Shown: positions 14,668 to 23,733, counted from the stretch's first letter. The stretch is 64,000 nucleotides of DNA from Tepidanaerobacteraceae bacterium (GCA_024655905.1 JANLFP010000006.1:310-64309), one strand, 5' to 3'. Numbers and translations: made by a program. The notes: a model not told the origin generated them from the letters alone.

Positions 14668-15813
14668 CTAGACGACTGATGGTTCAAATATGAGTTCTCC
14701 TCTCTTGAATCTTCCTACGTCCAGCTTGTCGATGGGAAGTGTGGTTGGGAAGCCCAGGATGTATTCCGCCATCAGCTGGCCTGTAATGGGGCCAAACATG
14801 AAGCCGTGGCCGGAAAATCCGGTGGCAAGGTATACTCCTTCCACTTCTTCGGCCTTTCCGAGAATGGGCTGGGCGTCCGGAGACATCTCGTATAGGCCCG
14901 CCCACTGGCGTACGATGCGGACGTTTTTCATGTAGGGCAGGTAGCGGGTGGCTTTTTTGCACATGGTCTCCACAAAATCCCAAGTGGATGAAATGTTGAA
15001 TGTCTCATGCTCTGCCGGACCGAAGCCCATTATAAATTCCCCTCCGGGCTCCTGCTGAAGGTAAATGTTTCCCGCAAACGACATTAGCATGGGCCCCAGT
15101 ATGGGATTTACGGGCTCCGTCACCAGAATCTGATGGCGCTCGGGCCTCACCGGCACCTCGCAGCCCGCGAGCATTCCCACTTGCCTCGACCATGCTCCGG
15201 CAGCTATGACTATTTTTTCTGTTGAAATGTATCCATTGTTAGTGTGAACGCCTTTAATGCGATTTTCTTCCACGTCTATGCCCGTGACCTCTGTATAGGT
15301 GTATATCTCAGCTCCATGCCTCCTGGCGGCTTCGGCATAGGCCTGCATGGTCTTGAACGGATTGGCGTGACCGTCTTTGTGGCAGAAGGTGCATGCCAAA
15401 ATTCCTTCGATGTTTAGTTCGGGGACGATATCAAGCGCTTCCCGCGGAGTCAGCATAATGGAAGGTATACCCATGCTGTGCTGAAGTTCGATGTTTTTCT
15501 TGAACTGCTCCACTTCCTTTTCGGTTATGGCCATCATCAGGTATCCGCCCTGCTTGAATTCGATGTCGTCTTCAAAGTCCAGAATTTCATTGAGGTTCTC
15601 GAATATTTCGCATGTGGCTTTGCCAAGGGCGCAGTTCATCTCTGTGCCCCACTGCTGCCTTACGCCCGCACCGCAGCGACCGGTGGAGCCGCTGAACAGA
15701 TAGCTTTTTTCCAGAACGACAACATCCCTCATGCCCCTGGATGCCAGATTGTATGCAATCGACAGGCCGGAAATCCCTCCGCCGATGATAACCACCTCAG
15801 CTGTTTTCTTCAT
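14668..15813 (-). CDS. FAD-dependent amino-acid oxidoreductase, catalytic subunit (DadA/SoxB/HcnC type)
   Basis: A 381-aa flavoprotein of the DAO family (PF01266). The dinucleotide fold VVIIGGGISGLSIAYNLASRG is at residues 7-27. GSTGRCGAGVRQQWG is the FAD-contacting loop of SoxB/HcnC-like enzymes, and YLATGFSGHGFMFGP is the conserved C-terminal FAD motif. It is the last gene of a five-gene operon and overlaps the BFD-ferredoxin gene by 17 nt. Relatives oxidise sarcosine, D-proline, hydroxyproline, glycine or opines. With the accessory subunits it would pass electrons to a ferredoxin or NAD pool rather than to oxygen. Exact substrate not determined. Confidence 0.85.
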   Translation of the reverse strand: MKKTAEVVIIGGGISGLSIAYNLASRGMRDVVVLEKSYLFSGSTGRCGAGVRQQWGTEMNCALGKATCEIFENLNEILDFEDDIEFKQGGYLMMAITEKEVEQFKKNIELQHSMGIPSIMLTPREALDIVPELNIEGILACTFCHKDGHANPFKTMQAYAEAARRHGAEIYTYTEVTGIDVEENRIKGVHTNNGYISTEKIVIAAGAWSRQVGMLAGCEVPVRPERHQILVTEPVNPILGPMLMSFAGNIYLQQEPGGEFIMGFGPAEHETFNISSTWDFVETMCKKATRYLPYMKNVRIVRQWAGLYEMSPDAQPILGKAEEVEGVYLATGFSGHGFMFGPITGQLMAEYILGFPTTLPIDKLDVGRFKRGELIFEPSVV

Positions 15814-16084
15814 CTTCCATCCCTCCCAGTATCACCGACATTTTCACATTTTTGACCGGGGGCCGGTATGTGGTAACTTTTATGTCGTTCGGATGAGTCT
15901 TGGTTGCTCTGGCCAGCTCTGCAAGAAGCAGAGTCCTGCATGTACGGCCTTGGCACTGCCCCATGCCGCACCGGGTGATGCGCTTTATTTCATCCATGGA
16001 GGTGTAGCCCTTTTCAATGACGGCTTCGATTTCTTCCAGGGTTACGTCTTCACAGCGGCATATGATGGTCTTGCTTTTCGTCAT
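15797..16084 (-). CDS. BFD-like [2Fe-2S]-binding subunit
   Basis: A 95-aa protein with the bacterioferritin-associated-ferredoxin-like [2Fe-2S] domain. IICRCEDVTLEEI (C10, C12) and RCGMGQCQGRTC supply four cysteines. In HcnB- and OoxA-type proteins this domain is fused to the flavoprotein; here it is a free subunit. It overlaps both neighbours by a few bases, so stoichiometric translation is expected. Confidence 0.85.
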   Translation of the reverse strand: MTKSKTIICRCEDVTLEEIEAVIEKGYTSMDEIKRITRCGMGQCQGRTCRTLLLAELARATKTHPNDIKVTTYRPPVKNVKMSVILGGMEDEENS

Positions 16085-16578
16085 CTCACATCGCCCCCTA
16101 ACTTAATGTTTCTCACTACCATTGAAAGTTCTCTGGGAACTGCAACGGTGATTACCGGAGTCCTGTCTTCATATTTCCCATTTCTCACTTTTAAAACTTT
16201 GCCTCTGCCGACTATTTTCCCGCTTCTATCCAATAAATCCACTTCTTCCCCCTCCCGGGGAAGTGGCAAGAACTCGAATGGAAGCGAAACGGCGGCTTCG
16301 TTTTCGGAATATGTCTCATCTATGACAAATATTGCAAGCCCCGGGCATTTGCTGATGCAAAGGCCGCATCCGTTGCAATTGTCGAAATTCACCTCCGGAA
16401 GGTCGTTTATATCCTCAAATTTTTGAATGGCTCCATGCTTGCATGCCGTGAAACACGGGTTGCAGGGTATCTTCTGGAAGCACTCTATCATCACCACCGG
16501 GCCTTTTTTTCGCCTTTCTTCCGGCGGTATTCTGACGGCCAAATCTTCGGCTGTGGGTATTCCGCTGGTTTTCAGCAT
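16081..16578 (-). CDS. 4Fe-4S dicluster ferredoxin-type subunit
   Basis: A 165-aa electron-transfer subunit. CFQKIPCNPCFTACK and CNGCGLCISKCPG contribute eight cysteines for two [4Fe-4S] clusters in the first 110 residues. The C-terminal half is a small beta domain (GKIVGRGKVLKVRNGKY) found in this subunit type. It overlaps the BFD gene by 4 nt (ATGA). It would connect the flavin of the dehydrogenase to an external acceptor. Confidence 0.85.
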   Translation of the reverse strand: MLKTSGIPTAEDLAVRIPPEERRKKGPVVMIECFQKIPCNPCFTACKHGAIQKFEDINDLPEVNFDNCNGCGLCISKCPGLAIFVIDETYSENEAAVSLPFEFLPLPREGEEVDLLDRSGKIVGRGKVLKVRNGKYEDRTPVITVAVPRELSMVVRNIKLGGDVR

Positions 16579-16591
16579 TGCAATCGCCTCC

Positions 16592-17683
16592 TCATAATGC
16601 TAACTGGGCCAGGCCCTGCCTGATTTTTTCCCCTACAGGACCCGAACGAAGATTTTGCAGCTGCTCCATCGCTTCTCGCCGTTTCTCATCATATTTGCCG
16701 TTGTCATATCCCAGGCTCTTGGCGGCATTGAGCCCTGCCAGCCTTCCCTCTATCATGGCGCTGCTGGCCTCTTCCACGCCTGCCACATCACCGGCCACAT
16801 AAACGCCGGGCACGGTGGTCTCCATGTTCTCATCGCGCAGGGCCACATGTCCGCCCAATTGCGGAACATATTTCATCCTGCAGCCTGCCTGCCAGAGTAT
16901 TTCTGCAAGCGGGGAAAGGCCGACGGAAATGCATATTACATCGACTTTCAGCACCTTCTCCGTACCGGGTATGGGCTGCCATTTATCATCCACCTGCCAG
17001 ATGACCGCCCTTTCCAGGGCTCCAGTGAGTTCGTTGGGGTATGCTGCCTTTACGGTGTATGAAGTCATGATGGGCACTCCAAGCCGGGCAACTTTGGAGG
17101 CATGTACCCAGTATCCGCCGATGGATGGCGCGGCATCTATTATGGCTTTGACATTGACTCCTGCCTGCATGAGCTGGTAGCTGACTATGAGGCCGATGTT
17201 TCCGGCTCCCACCATGAGCACATTTTCGCCGGGCACCACGCCGTGTTCGTTCATAAGGGTCTGCACCGCTCCGGCACCGTATATGCCCGGCAGATCATTG
17301 TTTTCAAAGGGCAGGAATTTTTCAGAAGCCCCTGTCGCCACTATGACCTTTTCCGGCTTTATTTTCACGAAGGTCTTTTCCTCAACTTCCACGCCCAGGA
17401 CTCCGTCGTCAGGGTAATAGCCTATGACGGTGGAATCCAGCATTGTTTCTATTCTGGGATTTTTTAGCACTTCGGCGGAAAGCACCTTTCCTATGTCGAT
17501 GCCCCTTACCGAAGCATATTCCTTCTCGGAGCCGAAGAACATGTGGGTCTGCTTTACCAGTTGCCCGCCCAGCCGGGAATTTCTGTCCATAATCGTAACC
17601 CTGGCACCCATTTCGGCAGCCGCCAGAGCGGCCATGAGACCCGCGGGGCCTCCTCCTATTACGGCTATTTCGGTCTTCTTCAT
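16592..17683 (-). CDS. NAD(P)/FAD-dependent oxidoreductase subunit (HcnB/OoxA-like)
   Basis: A 363-aa pyridine-nucleotide-disulfide-type flavoprotein. IAVIGGGPAGLMAALAAAEMG at the N-terminus binds FAD, NVLMVGAGNIGLIVSYQLMQAG (about 155-175) binds NAD(P), and VPGVYVAGDVAG closes the FAD site. No redox-active CxxC is seen, as is usual for alpha subunits of amino-acid dehydrogenase complexes. It overlaps the small ferredoxin gene by 4 nt. Confidence 0.85.
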   Translation of the reverse strand: MKKTEIAVIGGGPAGLMAALAAAEMGARVTIMDRNSRLGGQLVKQTHMFFGSEKEYASVRGIDIGKVLSAEVLKNPRIETMLDSTVIGYYPDDGVLGVEVEEKTFVKIKPEKVIVATGASEKFLPFENNDLPGIYGAGAVQTLMNEHGVVPGENVLMVGAGNIGLIVSYQLMQAGVNVKAIIDAAPSIGGYWVHASKVARLGVPIMTSYTVKAAYPNELTGALERAVIWQVDDKWQPIPGTEKVLKVDVICISVGLSPLAEILWQAGCRMKYVPQLGGHVALRDENMETTVPGVYVAGDVAGVEEASSAMIEGRLAGLNAAKSLGYDNGKYDEKRREAMEQLQNLRSGPVGEKIRQGLAQLAL

Positions 17684-17985
17684 TTGATATCACCTCTTCC
17701 CTTTTGCGTCTCCACAACCATGCCTTCGCGGAGTTTCTCGGTGCAGACCCTGACGTTGGGCTCTCCGTTCACGGTCATAAGGCAGGATGAGCAGTTCCCT
17801 ATGGCACAGTAGAAGCCCCTCGGCCTGTGCAAATGCTTGCTGTAGCTCAAAACCCTCACGCCGTTGTCGTGGAGGGCTGCGGCTATGGGTTCTCCCTCAT
17901 ACCCTTTCATTTTCTTGCCGTCGAAAGTAAATTCGACTTCCCGCCCTCTTTCAAACGAGAGGATGGGGTGATTTACTATTCGCAT
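17680..17985 (-). CDS. [2Fe-2S] ferredoxin-like subunit (HcnA type)
   Basis: A 101-aa plant-type [2Fe-2S] protein, the first gene of the complex. GFYCAIGNCSSCLMTVNG plus VRVCTEKL carries the four cluster cysteines. The start is the ATG at 17983-17985, preceded by AAAGGAGGGAC; the upstream in-frame ATG lacks a ribosome site. It resembles HcnA and the gamma subunit of D-amino-acid or opine dehydrogenases. Confidence 0.85.
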   Translation of the reverse strand: MRIVNHPILSFERGREVEFTFDGKKMKGYEGEPIAAALHDNGVRVLSYSKHLHRPRGFYCAIGNCSSCLMTVNGEPNVRVCTEKLREGMVVETQKGRGDIK

Positions 17986-18144
17986 TATTGTCCCTCCTTT
18001 GTAAATTTCAAGAAATATAAAATAGTGAGATATTTGGAAACATACCACTTCCTTCCTTTAGGTTCTGCTGATTATACCGCAAGCAGCTTGCATCCCTCCC
18101 TTGCTAAAATGTTTATTTTGGTTTGATGCATTTGGCAAATATTT

Positions 18145-18843
18145 TCACTGTATTTTCCCCTTCAGGATATCCCGGCGCAACTTTTCGAGGTGCAGCGACA
18201 TCTTTTGCGCAGCATCATCGGCGTTTCTTTCCACGATGGCCCGCACTATGTCGCTGTGCTGTTCGCAAAGCATAATCCAATCGTCGTAATCGAGGATGGC
18301 TTTTTCCCGCAGGTCCCTGGTGAGGGCTAGCATAAAGCTCACCATTTCCCTGAGCATGAAGTTATGGGCCATCTCTGCCAGAGCCATATGAAATGCGAGA
18401 TCCCTGTCCTTTTCCCTATAATCGGCAAGGTTCGACCTGTTCCCGTGGAACTCCTCATCGAATGCCAGTAGGTTTTCCAGTTCCTGATCCGTAGCCCTCT
18501 CCGCCGCCAGTCTGGCCACCTTTACCTCCACAATTTCTCTGGCTTCTACCACATCCACCAGGGCGAACCTCTCCAGGTCCATGGATGTGCTTTGCTGAAG
18601 CTGGAACCCTTCGACTCTGCGAAGGTAGCGCCCGCCGCCCGGCTTGCTTTCTACAAGGCCGCGGGATTCCAGCACCCGAAAGGCTTCCCTGAGGACGGCC
18701 CTGCTGACCCCGAGCTTTTCCATGAGTTCCCTTTCCGATGGAAATTTGTCGCCGGGCTGCATTTCACCTTTGTCTACCATGGTTTTGATTTGCTCTATAA
18801 TGGACTCGTAAAGCCTGACGTTTTTTACCTTCTGAAAATCCAT
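18145..18843 (-). CDS. FadR-family GntR transcriptional regulator
   Basis: A 232-aa regulator. The winged helix (residues 10-75) has the GntR signature MQPGDKFPSERELMEKLGVSRAVLREAFRVLESRGLVESKPGGGRYL. The rest is an FCD-type helical ligand domain with His/Asp metal-site residues (FHMALAEMAHN, EHSDIV). GGAGG lies 5 nt before the ATG at 18841-18843. It is transcribed toward the dehydrogenase operon 160 nt downstream in the same direction, so it very likely controls that operon in response to the amino acid or a derived keto acid. Confidence 0.85.
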   Translation of the reverse strand: MDFQKVKNVRLYESIIEQIKTMVDKGEMQPGDKFPSERELMEKLGVSRAVLREAFRVLESRGLVESKPGGGRYLRRVEGFQLQQSTSMDLERFALVDVVEAREIVEVKVARLAAERATDQELENLLAFDEEFHGNRSNLADYREKDRDLAFHMALAEMAHNFMLREMVSFMLALTRDLREKAILDYDDWIMLCEQHSDIVRAIVERNADDAAQKMSLHLEKLRRDILKGKIQ

Positions 18844-19027
18844 TTCTGCCTCCAAAATCCGGGCTACTGGGTAACCCACTTTAATATATATATTTCGATA
18901 TTTTATTCCAAAATCCTGTTTAACTTAAAAATTTTAATTAAATTTTTTAAAAGCCGATAAAATCTTGTTTTGTGATACCTCCTGTGTTAACATATATTGT
19001 AGCATTCCTGAACGGGTGATTTTAAAA

Positions 19028-20905
19028 ATGGCCATACTATCCGTATCGAATCTTTCAAAAAGCTTTGGAGCAGAAATCGTGCTTCAGAATGTGAGTTTTT
19101 TAATAGAAGAAAAAGAAAAGATAGGTCTTGTCGGGTTAAACGGTGCGGGCAAGACCACTCTGCTAAAAATTCTGTCAGGCAGGATGCCTTACGATTCTGG
19201 ATATATTTCAATCGGCCGGGATGTTGCCGTGGGCTATATGGCCCAGGATATAATGGCTGAAGGCTTTGAAACCGTGGGCGATGCTCTCGAGTCCGTATTT
19301 GTGAGGCAATGGGAGATGGAAAGGCGGATTAGGGAACTTGAAGAGCAGATGTCCCTGCCGGATGTTTACGGTGACGAGGAGGCGCTTTCCCGTCTGATGC
19401 AGAGGTATTCCGCCCTTTCGGAGGAATTTGCCGAAAGCGGAGGCTATGAAATCCGCAGCCGCATCCGTGGAGTGATGAACGGAATGGGTTTTGAGGACCC
19501 TCGCACTCCGATTTCCGCTTTAAGCGGCGGGCAGAAGACCCGGCTGGCTCTGGCGCGCATGCTGCTGCAATCTCCCGAACTCTTGCTTTTGGACGAACCC
19601 ACCAATTATCTCGATATGGATGCCCTCGAGTGGCTGGAGGTATTTTTGAAGGATTATCCCGGCGCCATGCTGGTGGCATCCCACGACAGATATTTTCTGG
19701 ACCGCATCGCATCCAGAATCTTTGAATTGGAAAATCATCGCCTGACTATATATTCCGGAAACTATTCGGATTACATAAAGAAAAAGAACGAAAATCTGGC
19801 TCTCGAGCAGATGCGCCAAATCCTCAGGCAGAAGGAGGCCGAGCGCCTGAAGAAAAGCATTCAGAATTTCATATCTCACAGAAATTACGTCCAGGCAGCA
19901 ACCCGCCGCCGGATGCTGGAGGAGCTCCTGCCCAAATCCGACGGTGACGCGGACAAGAAGCATTCTTTAAGACTGAAGTTTGAAATGGAGCAGGCAAGCG
20001 GCCGCGAGGTGCTCAGAGCCAGCAACCTGGATTTTGCATATGGAGAAAAGATTATTCTCCGTTCCGTAGACCTCAAGGTTTTTCGAGGGGACCGCATCGG
20101 AGTCGTTGGGCCCAACGGCATCGGCAAATCCACGCTTCTTAAGATTCTGGCAGGAGAGCTTTTGCCCGACGGCGGCGAGATATATTTGGGACATAAGGTT
20201 CAGACGGCGTATTTTGCCCAGGAACAGGAAAACCTTTCGCCGGATTGCACCGTGATTTCGGAGGTATGGAACTCTGCGCCCGGGCTTTCCATAACCCAGG
20301 TTCGCTCTTTCCTCGGAAGCATGATGTTTTCCGGCGAGGATGCGGAAAAACCCTTGAGTGCATTGAGCGGAGGAGAAAGGAGCAGAGTGGCGCTTGCAAA
20401 AGCCATTTTGCAGGGAGCCAATCTGCTCCTGCTGGATGAGCCAACAAATCATCTGGACATAATATCCAAAGAAAAACTCGAACAGGCTTTGCTGGAATAT
20501 GGCGGCACCATTATCGCCGTTTCCCATGACAGGTTTTTTCTGTCGAAAATTGCAAACCGCATCTGGGAGTTTACCCCTCAGGGCATCCGGGATTTTAACG
20601 GGGGTTTTGACTATTACCTGGAGAAAAAAATTGAGAAGCCTCGAAAGGAGCAGCCTCTAGAGAACAAGACCCGGCAACGCAAGGCGATGCGCGAGGAACG
20701 TCAGCAGAGGGAGGAAAAAAGGCGAAGGGAGCAGAGGCTGAAAGAGCTCGAGCGGAAGATTATAGCGCTGGAGGAGGAAATCGGGGAACTGGAGCGCCTG
20801 CTGTGCATGCCGGAAGTTTACGGAAATCCCGAAAGGGCTAAGGAAGTGAACGCCCGCTACAGGGCCGCCACCGAAGAACTGGAAGAACTTTACGAGAATC
20901 TTTGA
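19028..20905 (+). CDS. ABC-F family ATPase (ribosome-associated, YdiF/Uup-like)
   Basis: A 625-aa soluble protein with two ABC cassettes and no membrane domain. Walker A: GLNGAGKTTLL and GPNGIGKSTLL. Signatures: LSGGQKTRLALARMLL and LSGGERSRVALAKAIL. Walker B: LLLLDEPTNYLD and LLLLDEPTNHLD. The linker between cassettes (KSIQNFISHRNYVQAATRRR) is the P-site tRNA interaction motif that inserts into the ribosomal E site. A charged coiled-coil tail of about 80 residues ends the protein. The ATG at 19028 is chosen to fit the family; a GTG four codons earlier, within GGGTGATT, is possible. Confidence 0.9.
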   Translation: MAILSVSNLSKSFGAEIVLQNVSFLIEEKEKIGLVGLNGAGKTTLLKILSGRMPYDSGYISIGRDVAVGYMAQDIMAEGFETVGDALESVFVRQWEMERRIRELEEQMSLPDVYGDEEALSRLMQRYSALSEEFAESGGYEIRSRIRGVMNGMGFEDPRTPISALSGGQKTRLALARMLLQSPELLLLDEPTNYLDMDALEWLEVFLKDYPGAMLVASHDRYFLDRIASRIFELENHRLTIYSGNYSDYIKKKNENLALEQMRQILRQKEAERLKKSIQNFISHRNYVQAATRRRMLEELLPKSDGDADKKHSLRLKFEMEQASGREVLRASNLDFAYGEKIILRSVDLKVFRGDRIGVVGPNGIGKSTLLKILAGELLPDGGEIYLGHKVQTAYFAQEQENLSPDCTVISEVWNSAPGLSITQVRSFLGSMMFSGEDAEKPLSALSGGERSRVALAKAILQGANLLLLDEPTNHLDIISKEKLEQALLEYGGTIIAVSHDRFFLSKIANRIWEFTPQGIRDFNGGFDYYLEKKIEKPRKEQPLENKTRQRKAMREERQQREEKRRREQRLKELERKIIALEEEIGELERLLCMPEVYGNPERAKEVNARYRAATEELEELYENL

Positions 20906-20924
20906 TAGTGGGTCAGGTGAGTCA

Positions 20925-20951
20925 TGAGTCAAGGAACCGTCCCCTGACTCA
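20925..20951. repeat. REP-like palindrome, type A, copy 7
   Basis: 27-bp copy of the TGAGTCA...TGACTCA element between the ABC-F gene and tsaD, 33 bp before the tsaD start. Confidence 0.8.
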
Positions 20952-20983
20952 AAATTTAAACTAAAATAAGGAGCGGAATAGGA

Positions 20984-21994
20984 TTGGCTGAAGATTTTTT
21001 GACGCTGGGCATAGAAACATCGTGCGACGAGACATCGGCTGCCGTGGTTTTAAACGGTCGCCGCGTGCTTTCCAATGTTATTTTTTCTCAGATAAAGTGG
21101 CATGAAAAATTCGGCGGTGTGGTGCCAGAGATAGCATCCCGCCAGCATCTAGAGGCCATATGCCATGTGACGCAGAAGGCTCTGGATGATGCGGGCGCGG
21201 ATTTTTCCGATATCGATTTGGTGGCGGTTACCTGCGGGCCTGGTCTTGTGGGGGCTCTGCTGGTGGGAGTTTCCTACGCCAAGGGTGTCTCATACGTCCT
21301 GAAAAAGCCGCTCATCGGGGTGAATCATATAGAAGGGCATATTTTCGCCAATTTCCTGGAAAGCAGTCTGGAGCCTCCGTTTCTATGCCTGGTGGTATCG
21401 GGAGGGCATTCCCATATAGTGCATGTGGGGGACTACGGAAAATATGAGGTGATGGGGCGGACGGTGGATGACGCAGCCGGTGAAGCTTTCGACAAAACTG
21501 CACGGGCTCTGGGGCTGGGCTATCCCGGAGGACCACTAATCGACAGGGCCGCCAGAAGCGGCGATGAAAACGCGATTCCCTTTCCGGTGGCGCATGTAAG
21601 GGGAGAGGATTTCAGTTTCAGTTTCAGCGGCATAAAATCCGCCGTGCTCAATTACTTAAACCGGATGCGCCTGAAGAATCTGCCCGTAGTGGCGGAAGAC
21701 GTGGCGGCCAGCTTTCAGAAGGCCGTGGTGGATGCCCTGGCGGATAAAACTCTGGCGGCCGCGCGCAAAAAGAACGCGCGCACCATTGCCCTCGCCGGCG
21801 GGGTGGCGGCCAACAGCAAACTCCGGCATGAACTTTCGGCGCGAGCGGGCAGCGATTTTGCCGTCCATTTTCCTCCTGCGGTTTTCTGCACTGACAATGC
21901 GGCCATGATAGCATGCGCGGGTTATTATAGGCATAAAGGCGGGGAAAATTCGAGTATGGAATTAAACGCCCATGCGACTTTAAGCTTATTCTAA
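20984..21994 (+). CDS. tsaD: tRNA N6-threonylcarbamoyladenosine transferase TsaD
   Basis: A 336-aa Kae1/TsaD protein that transfers the threonylcarbamoyl group to A37 of ANN-decoding tRNAs. [15 protein letters not shown] opens the ASKHA fold, [10 protein letters not shown] carries the metal-binding histidines, [12 protein letters not shown] and the [12 protein letters not shown] motif follow, and [13 protein letters not shown] contains the last metal Asp. The start is a TTG preceded by AAGGAGCGGAATAGGA. TsaE, TsaB and RimI are encoded on the opposite strand just beyond, facing this gene. Confidence 0.95.
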   Translation: MAEDFLTLGIETSCDETSAAVVLNGRRVLSNVIFSQIKWHEKFGGVVPEIASRQHLEAICHVTQKALDDAGADFSDIDLVAVTCGPGLVGALLVGVSYAKGVSYVLKKPLIGVNHIEGHIFANFLESSLEPPFLCLVVSGGHSHIVHVGDYGKYEVMGRTVDDAAGEAFDKTARALGLGYPGGPLIDRAARSGDENAIPFPVAHVRGEDFSFSFSGIKSAVLNYLNRMRLKNLPVVAEDVAASFQKAVVDALADKTLAAARKKNARTIALAGGVAANSKLRHELSARAGSDFAVHFPPAVFCTDNAAMIACAGYYRHKGGENSSMELNAHATLSLF

Positions 21995-21997
21995 CCA

Positions 21998-22100
21998 TGT
22001 GGATATGTGGATTTTTAATCTGGGGATATTGTGGACAACCGGCGAATGCGGTATGCTTTTTAAGGTTTTCCTGTGGATAAGTCTGTGGATATGTGGATAA
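21998..22100 (+). promoter_or_regulatory. Cluster of DnaA-box-like sequences
   Basis: In 103 bp between the convergent tsaD and rimI genes there are two perfect TGTGGATAA boxes (22072-22080, 22092-22100; complement of TTATCCACA). Three have one mismatch (21998-22006, 22030-22038, 22084-22092) and one is weaker (22006-22014). All point the same way. Confidence 0.6.
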
Positions 22101-22101
22101 A

Positions 22102-22563
22102 TCATAAATCCAGCCACATGATGACGGCATCCTCCCTGTTGTCGATGTAGTACCCCCGACGGATGCCGCAGGGTTCAAAGCCAAGTTTTGAGTACAGATT
22201 CTGGGCCACATAGTTGCTTTTTCTAACTTCGAGGGTCATCTTTTCGGCGCCGTTCTGTCTCGCTATAGCGATGAGGCTTCTCATAATGAGCTCCCCGATG
22301 CCCTCGCCCCTGTATTCGGGCAGGACTCCCACGTTGGTCACATGGGCTTCGTTCAGTACCATCCACATGCCGCCGTATCCCACGATTTTGCCTCCGACTT
22401 TTGCCACAATATAGCGTGAGAAATCGTTGTCTCGAAGCTCGCAGGCAAAAGCATAGCGCGACCACGGGTTTGTAAAGCATCTGTGCTCTATCTCCAGCAC
22501 ATCGTCAAGATCCTTCATTTTCATTATCTCAATTGTTACATCTTCCGGTGCGCGCTCTTCCAT
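22102..22563 (-). CDS. rimI: Ribosomal-protein-alanine N-acetyltransferase RimI
   Basis: A 153-aa GNAT acetyltransferase. IEHRCFTNPWSRYAFACEL is the RimI substrate-side motif, VTNVGVLPEYRGEGIGELIM the acetyl-CoA motif A, and LEVRKSNYVAQNLYSKLGFEPCGIRRGYY the C-terminal signature. The ATG at 22561-22563 has GGGAGGAG upstream and lies inside the 3' end of tsaB. It belongs to the tsaE-tsaB-rimI operon. Confidence 0.92.
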   Translation of the reverse strand: MEERAPEDVTIEIMKMKDLDDVLEIEHRCFTNPWSRYAFACELRDNDFSRYIVAKVGGKIVGYGGMWMVLNEAHVTNVGVLPEYRGEGIGELIMRSLIAIARQNGAEKMTLEVRKSNYVAQNLYSKLGFEPCGIRRGYYIDNREDAVIMWLDL

Positions 22564-23278
22564 GTTGCTCCTCCCATTTTTCCTCCGCATGAGACCTTCT
22601 GATATAAAAGGGTTTTATGGTATAGCATGTGTCAAATCTGCCCCCGGCATATTCGTCCAGGGCTGCCGCCGCTATGGAAGATGCCCTGGGCATTGCAAGG
22701 GCGGGCGGTGCGGCTTTGATAAGGCTTTGCTCTCCCCATATTTTTTGCCCTCTTTCATCATCCAATGCCCGGCCCAGAACCGGCACCCCATCGCCCAGGA
22801 CAATGGTCCGCTCCTTTGCGGATGACAGCCTTTCCAGAAGGTCCCGAGCTTTTACGACTTCGTATGGTGCGAGTTTGTTCAACCGGCCATCCTCCCAGCG
22901 GTAAAGGCAGGTGTAAACTTCCCCCCTCTGTGCATCCATAACGGGGCATATGATGCCGCATTCCCACATCAGATTATACGCCAGGCCGTCCAGTGTATTG
23001 ATTCCAAGCATTGGTTTTCCCAGAGCATGGGCCATGCCCTCCGCGCAGGCCATGCCTATGCGGATGCCGGTGAAAGAGCCCGGGCCTATTGCCACCGCCA
23101 CGGCATCCAGTTCTTCCGGTGCTATGCCGGAATCCTGCAGCACCCTGTCCACCACCTGCATCATCTTTTCAGAATGATTTTTTTTGTTGTTTACAACGTA
23201 CTCGCAAAGCAGCTTATCCGGGCTCATGACCGCCGCCGTCGCCACCATGGAAGAAGTGTCTATTCCCAAAATATACAT
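22529..23278 (-). CDS. tsaB: tRNA threonylcarbamoyladenosine biosynthesis protein TsaB
   Basis: A 249-aa ASKHA-fold partner of TsaD: MYILGIDTSSMVATAAVM at the N-terminus and AVAIGPGSFTGIRIGMACAEGMA at about 60-85 are diagnostic. The C-terminus (CYTIKPFYIRRSHAEEKWEE) is typical. The stop of tsaE overlaps this ATG (TGATG), and the 3' end overlaps rimI by about 35 nt. Confidence 0.94.
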   Translation of the reverse strand: MYILGIDTSSMVATAAVMSPDKLLCEYVVNNKKNHSEKMMQVVDRVLQDSGIAPEELDAVAVAIGPGSFTGIRIGMACAEGMAHALGKPMLGINTLDGLAYNLMWECGIICPVMDAQRGEVYTCLYRWEDGRLNKLAPYEVVKARDLLERLSSAKERTIVLGDGVPVLGRALDDERGQKIWGEQSLIKAAPPALAMPRASSIAAAALDEYAGGRFDTCYTIKPFYIRRSHAEEKWEEQHGRARTGRCNN

Positions 23279-23733
23279 CAAACTTTCATCTCCCGAATTA
23301 TTCTGCCAAAGCGCGGGTTCTGAGCATGCATCGTTATGCGGCGCCGGTTTTCATCCAGCACCTTAAAATCTATTCTCAGAGCATCTTCCGGGACCAGGCA
23401 CTCCATCCGGTCTGCCCATTCCAGCACGACGACAAAGCCCTCCAGGTAATCGTAATATCCTATTTTCTCCAGTTCCTCGGCATCCCCGAGTCGGTAAGCG
23501 TCCATATGTGCCATGGGTATGGCTGCCTCGTACTGGTTTATTATGGTAAATGTGGGGCTGGTTATGTCTTCGGCAATGCCCAGCCCCCGGGCAATTCCAC
23601 CGGCAAATGCCGTCTTCCCAGCCCCCAAATCACCGGTCAAAGCGAGAAAATCTCCCGCTTTCAGCAGTCTGCCCAAAGCTTCCCCCAGTCTCCGCGTTTC
23701 ATCAATGCTTCCAGTTTCGAAAATTCTTTCCAT
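23278..23733 (-). CDS. tsaE: tRNA threonylcarbamoyladenosine biosynthesis ATPase TsaE
   Basis: A 151-aa P-loop ATPase needed to reset the TsaBD complex. LTGDLGAGKTAFAGGIARGLG is the Walker A region, SPTFTIINQYE the switch, HMDAYRLGDAEELEKIGYYDYLEG the Walker B region, and VLEWADR is conserved. The ATG at 23731-23733 is preferred over one two codons upstream, given AAGG at 7 nt. Confidence 0.93.
   Translation of the reverse strand: MERIFETGSIDETRRLGEALGRLLKAGDFLALTGDLGAGKTAFAGGIARGLGIAEDITSPTFTIINQYEAAIPMAHMDAYRLGDAEELEKIGYYDYLEGFVVVLEWADRMECLVPEDALRIDFKVLDENRRRITMHAQNPRFGRIIREMKV

Noticed and set aside
21998-22100. Chromosomal origin oriC
   Set aside because: No dnaA, dnaN or rpmH and no clear AT-rich unwinding element adjoin the boxes; a titration cluster is more economical.
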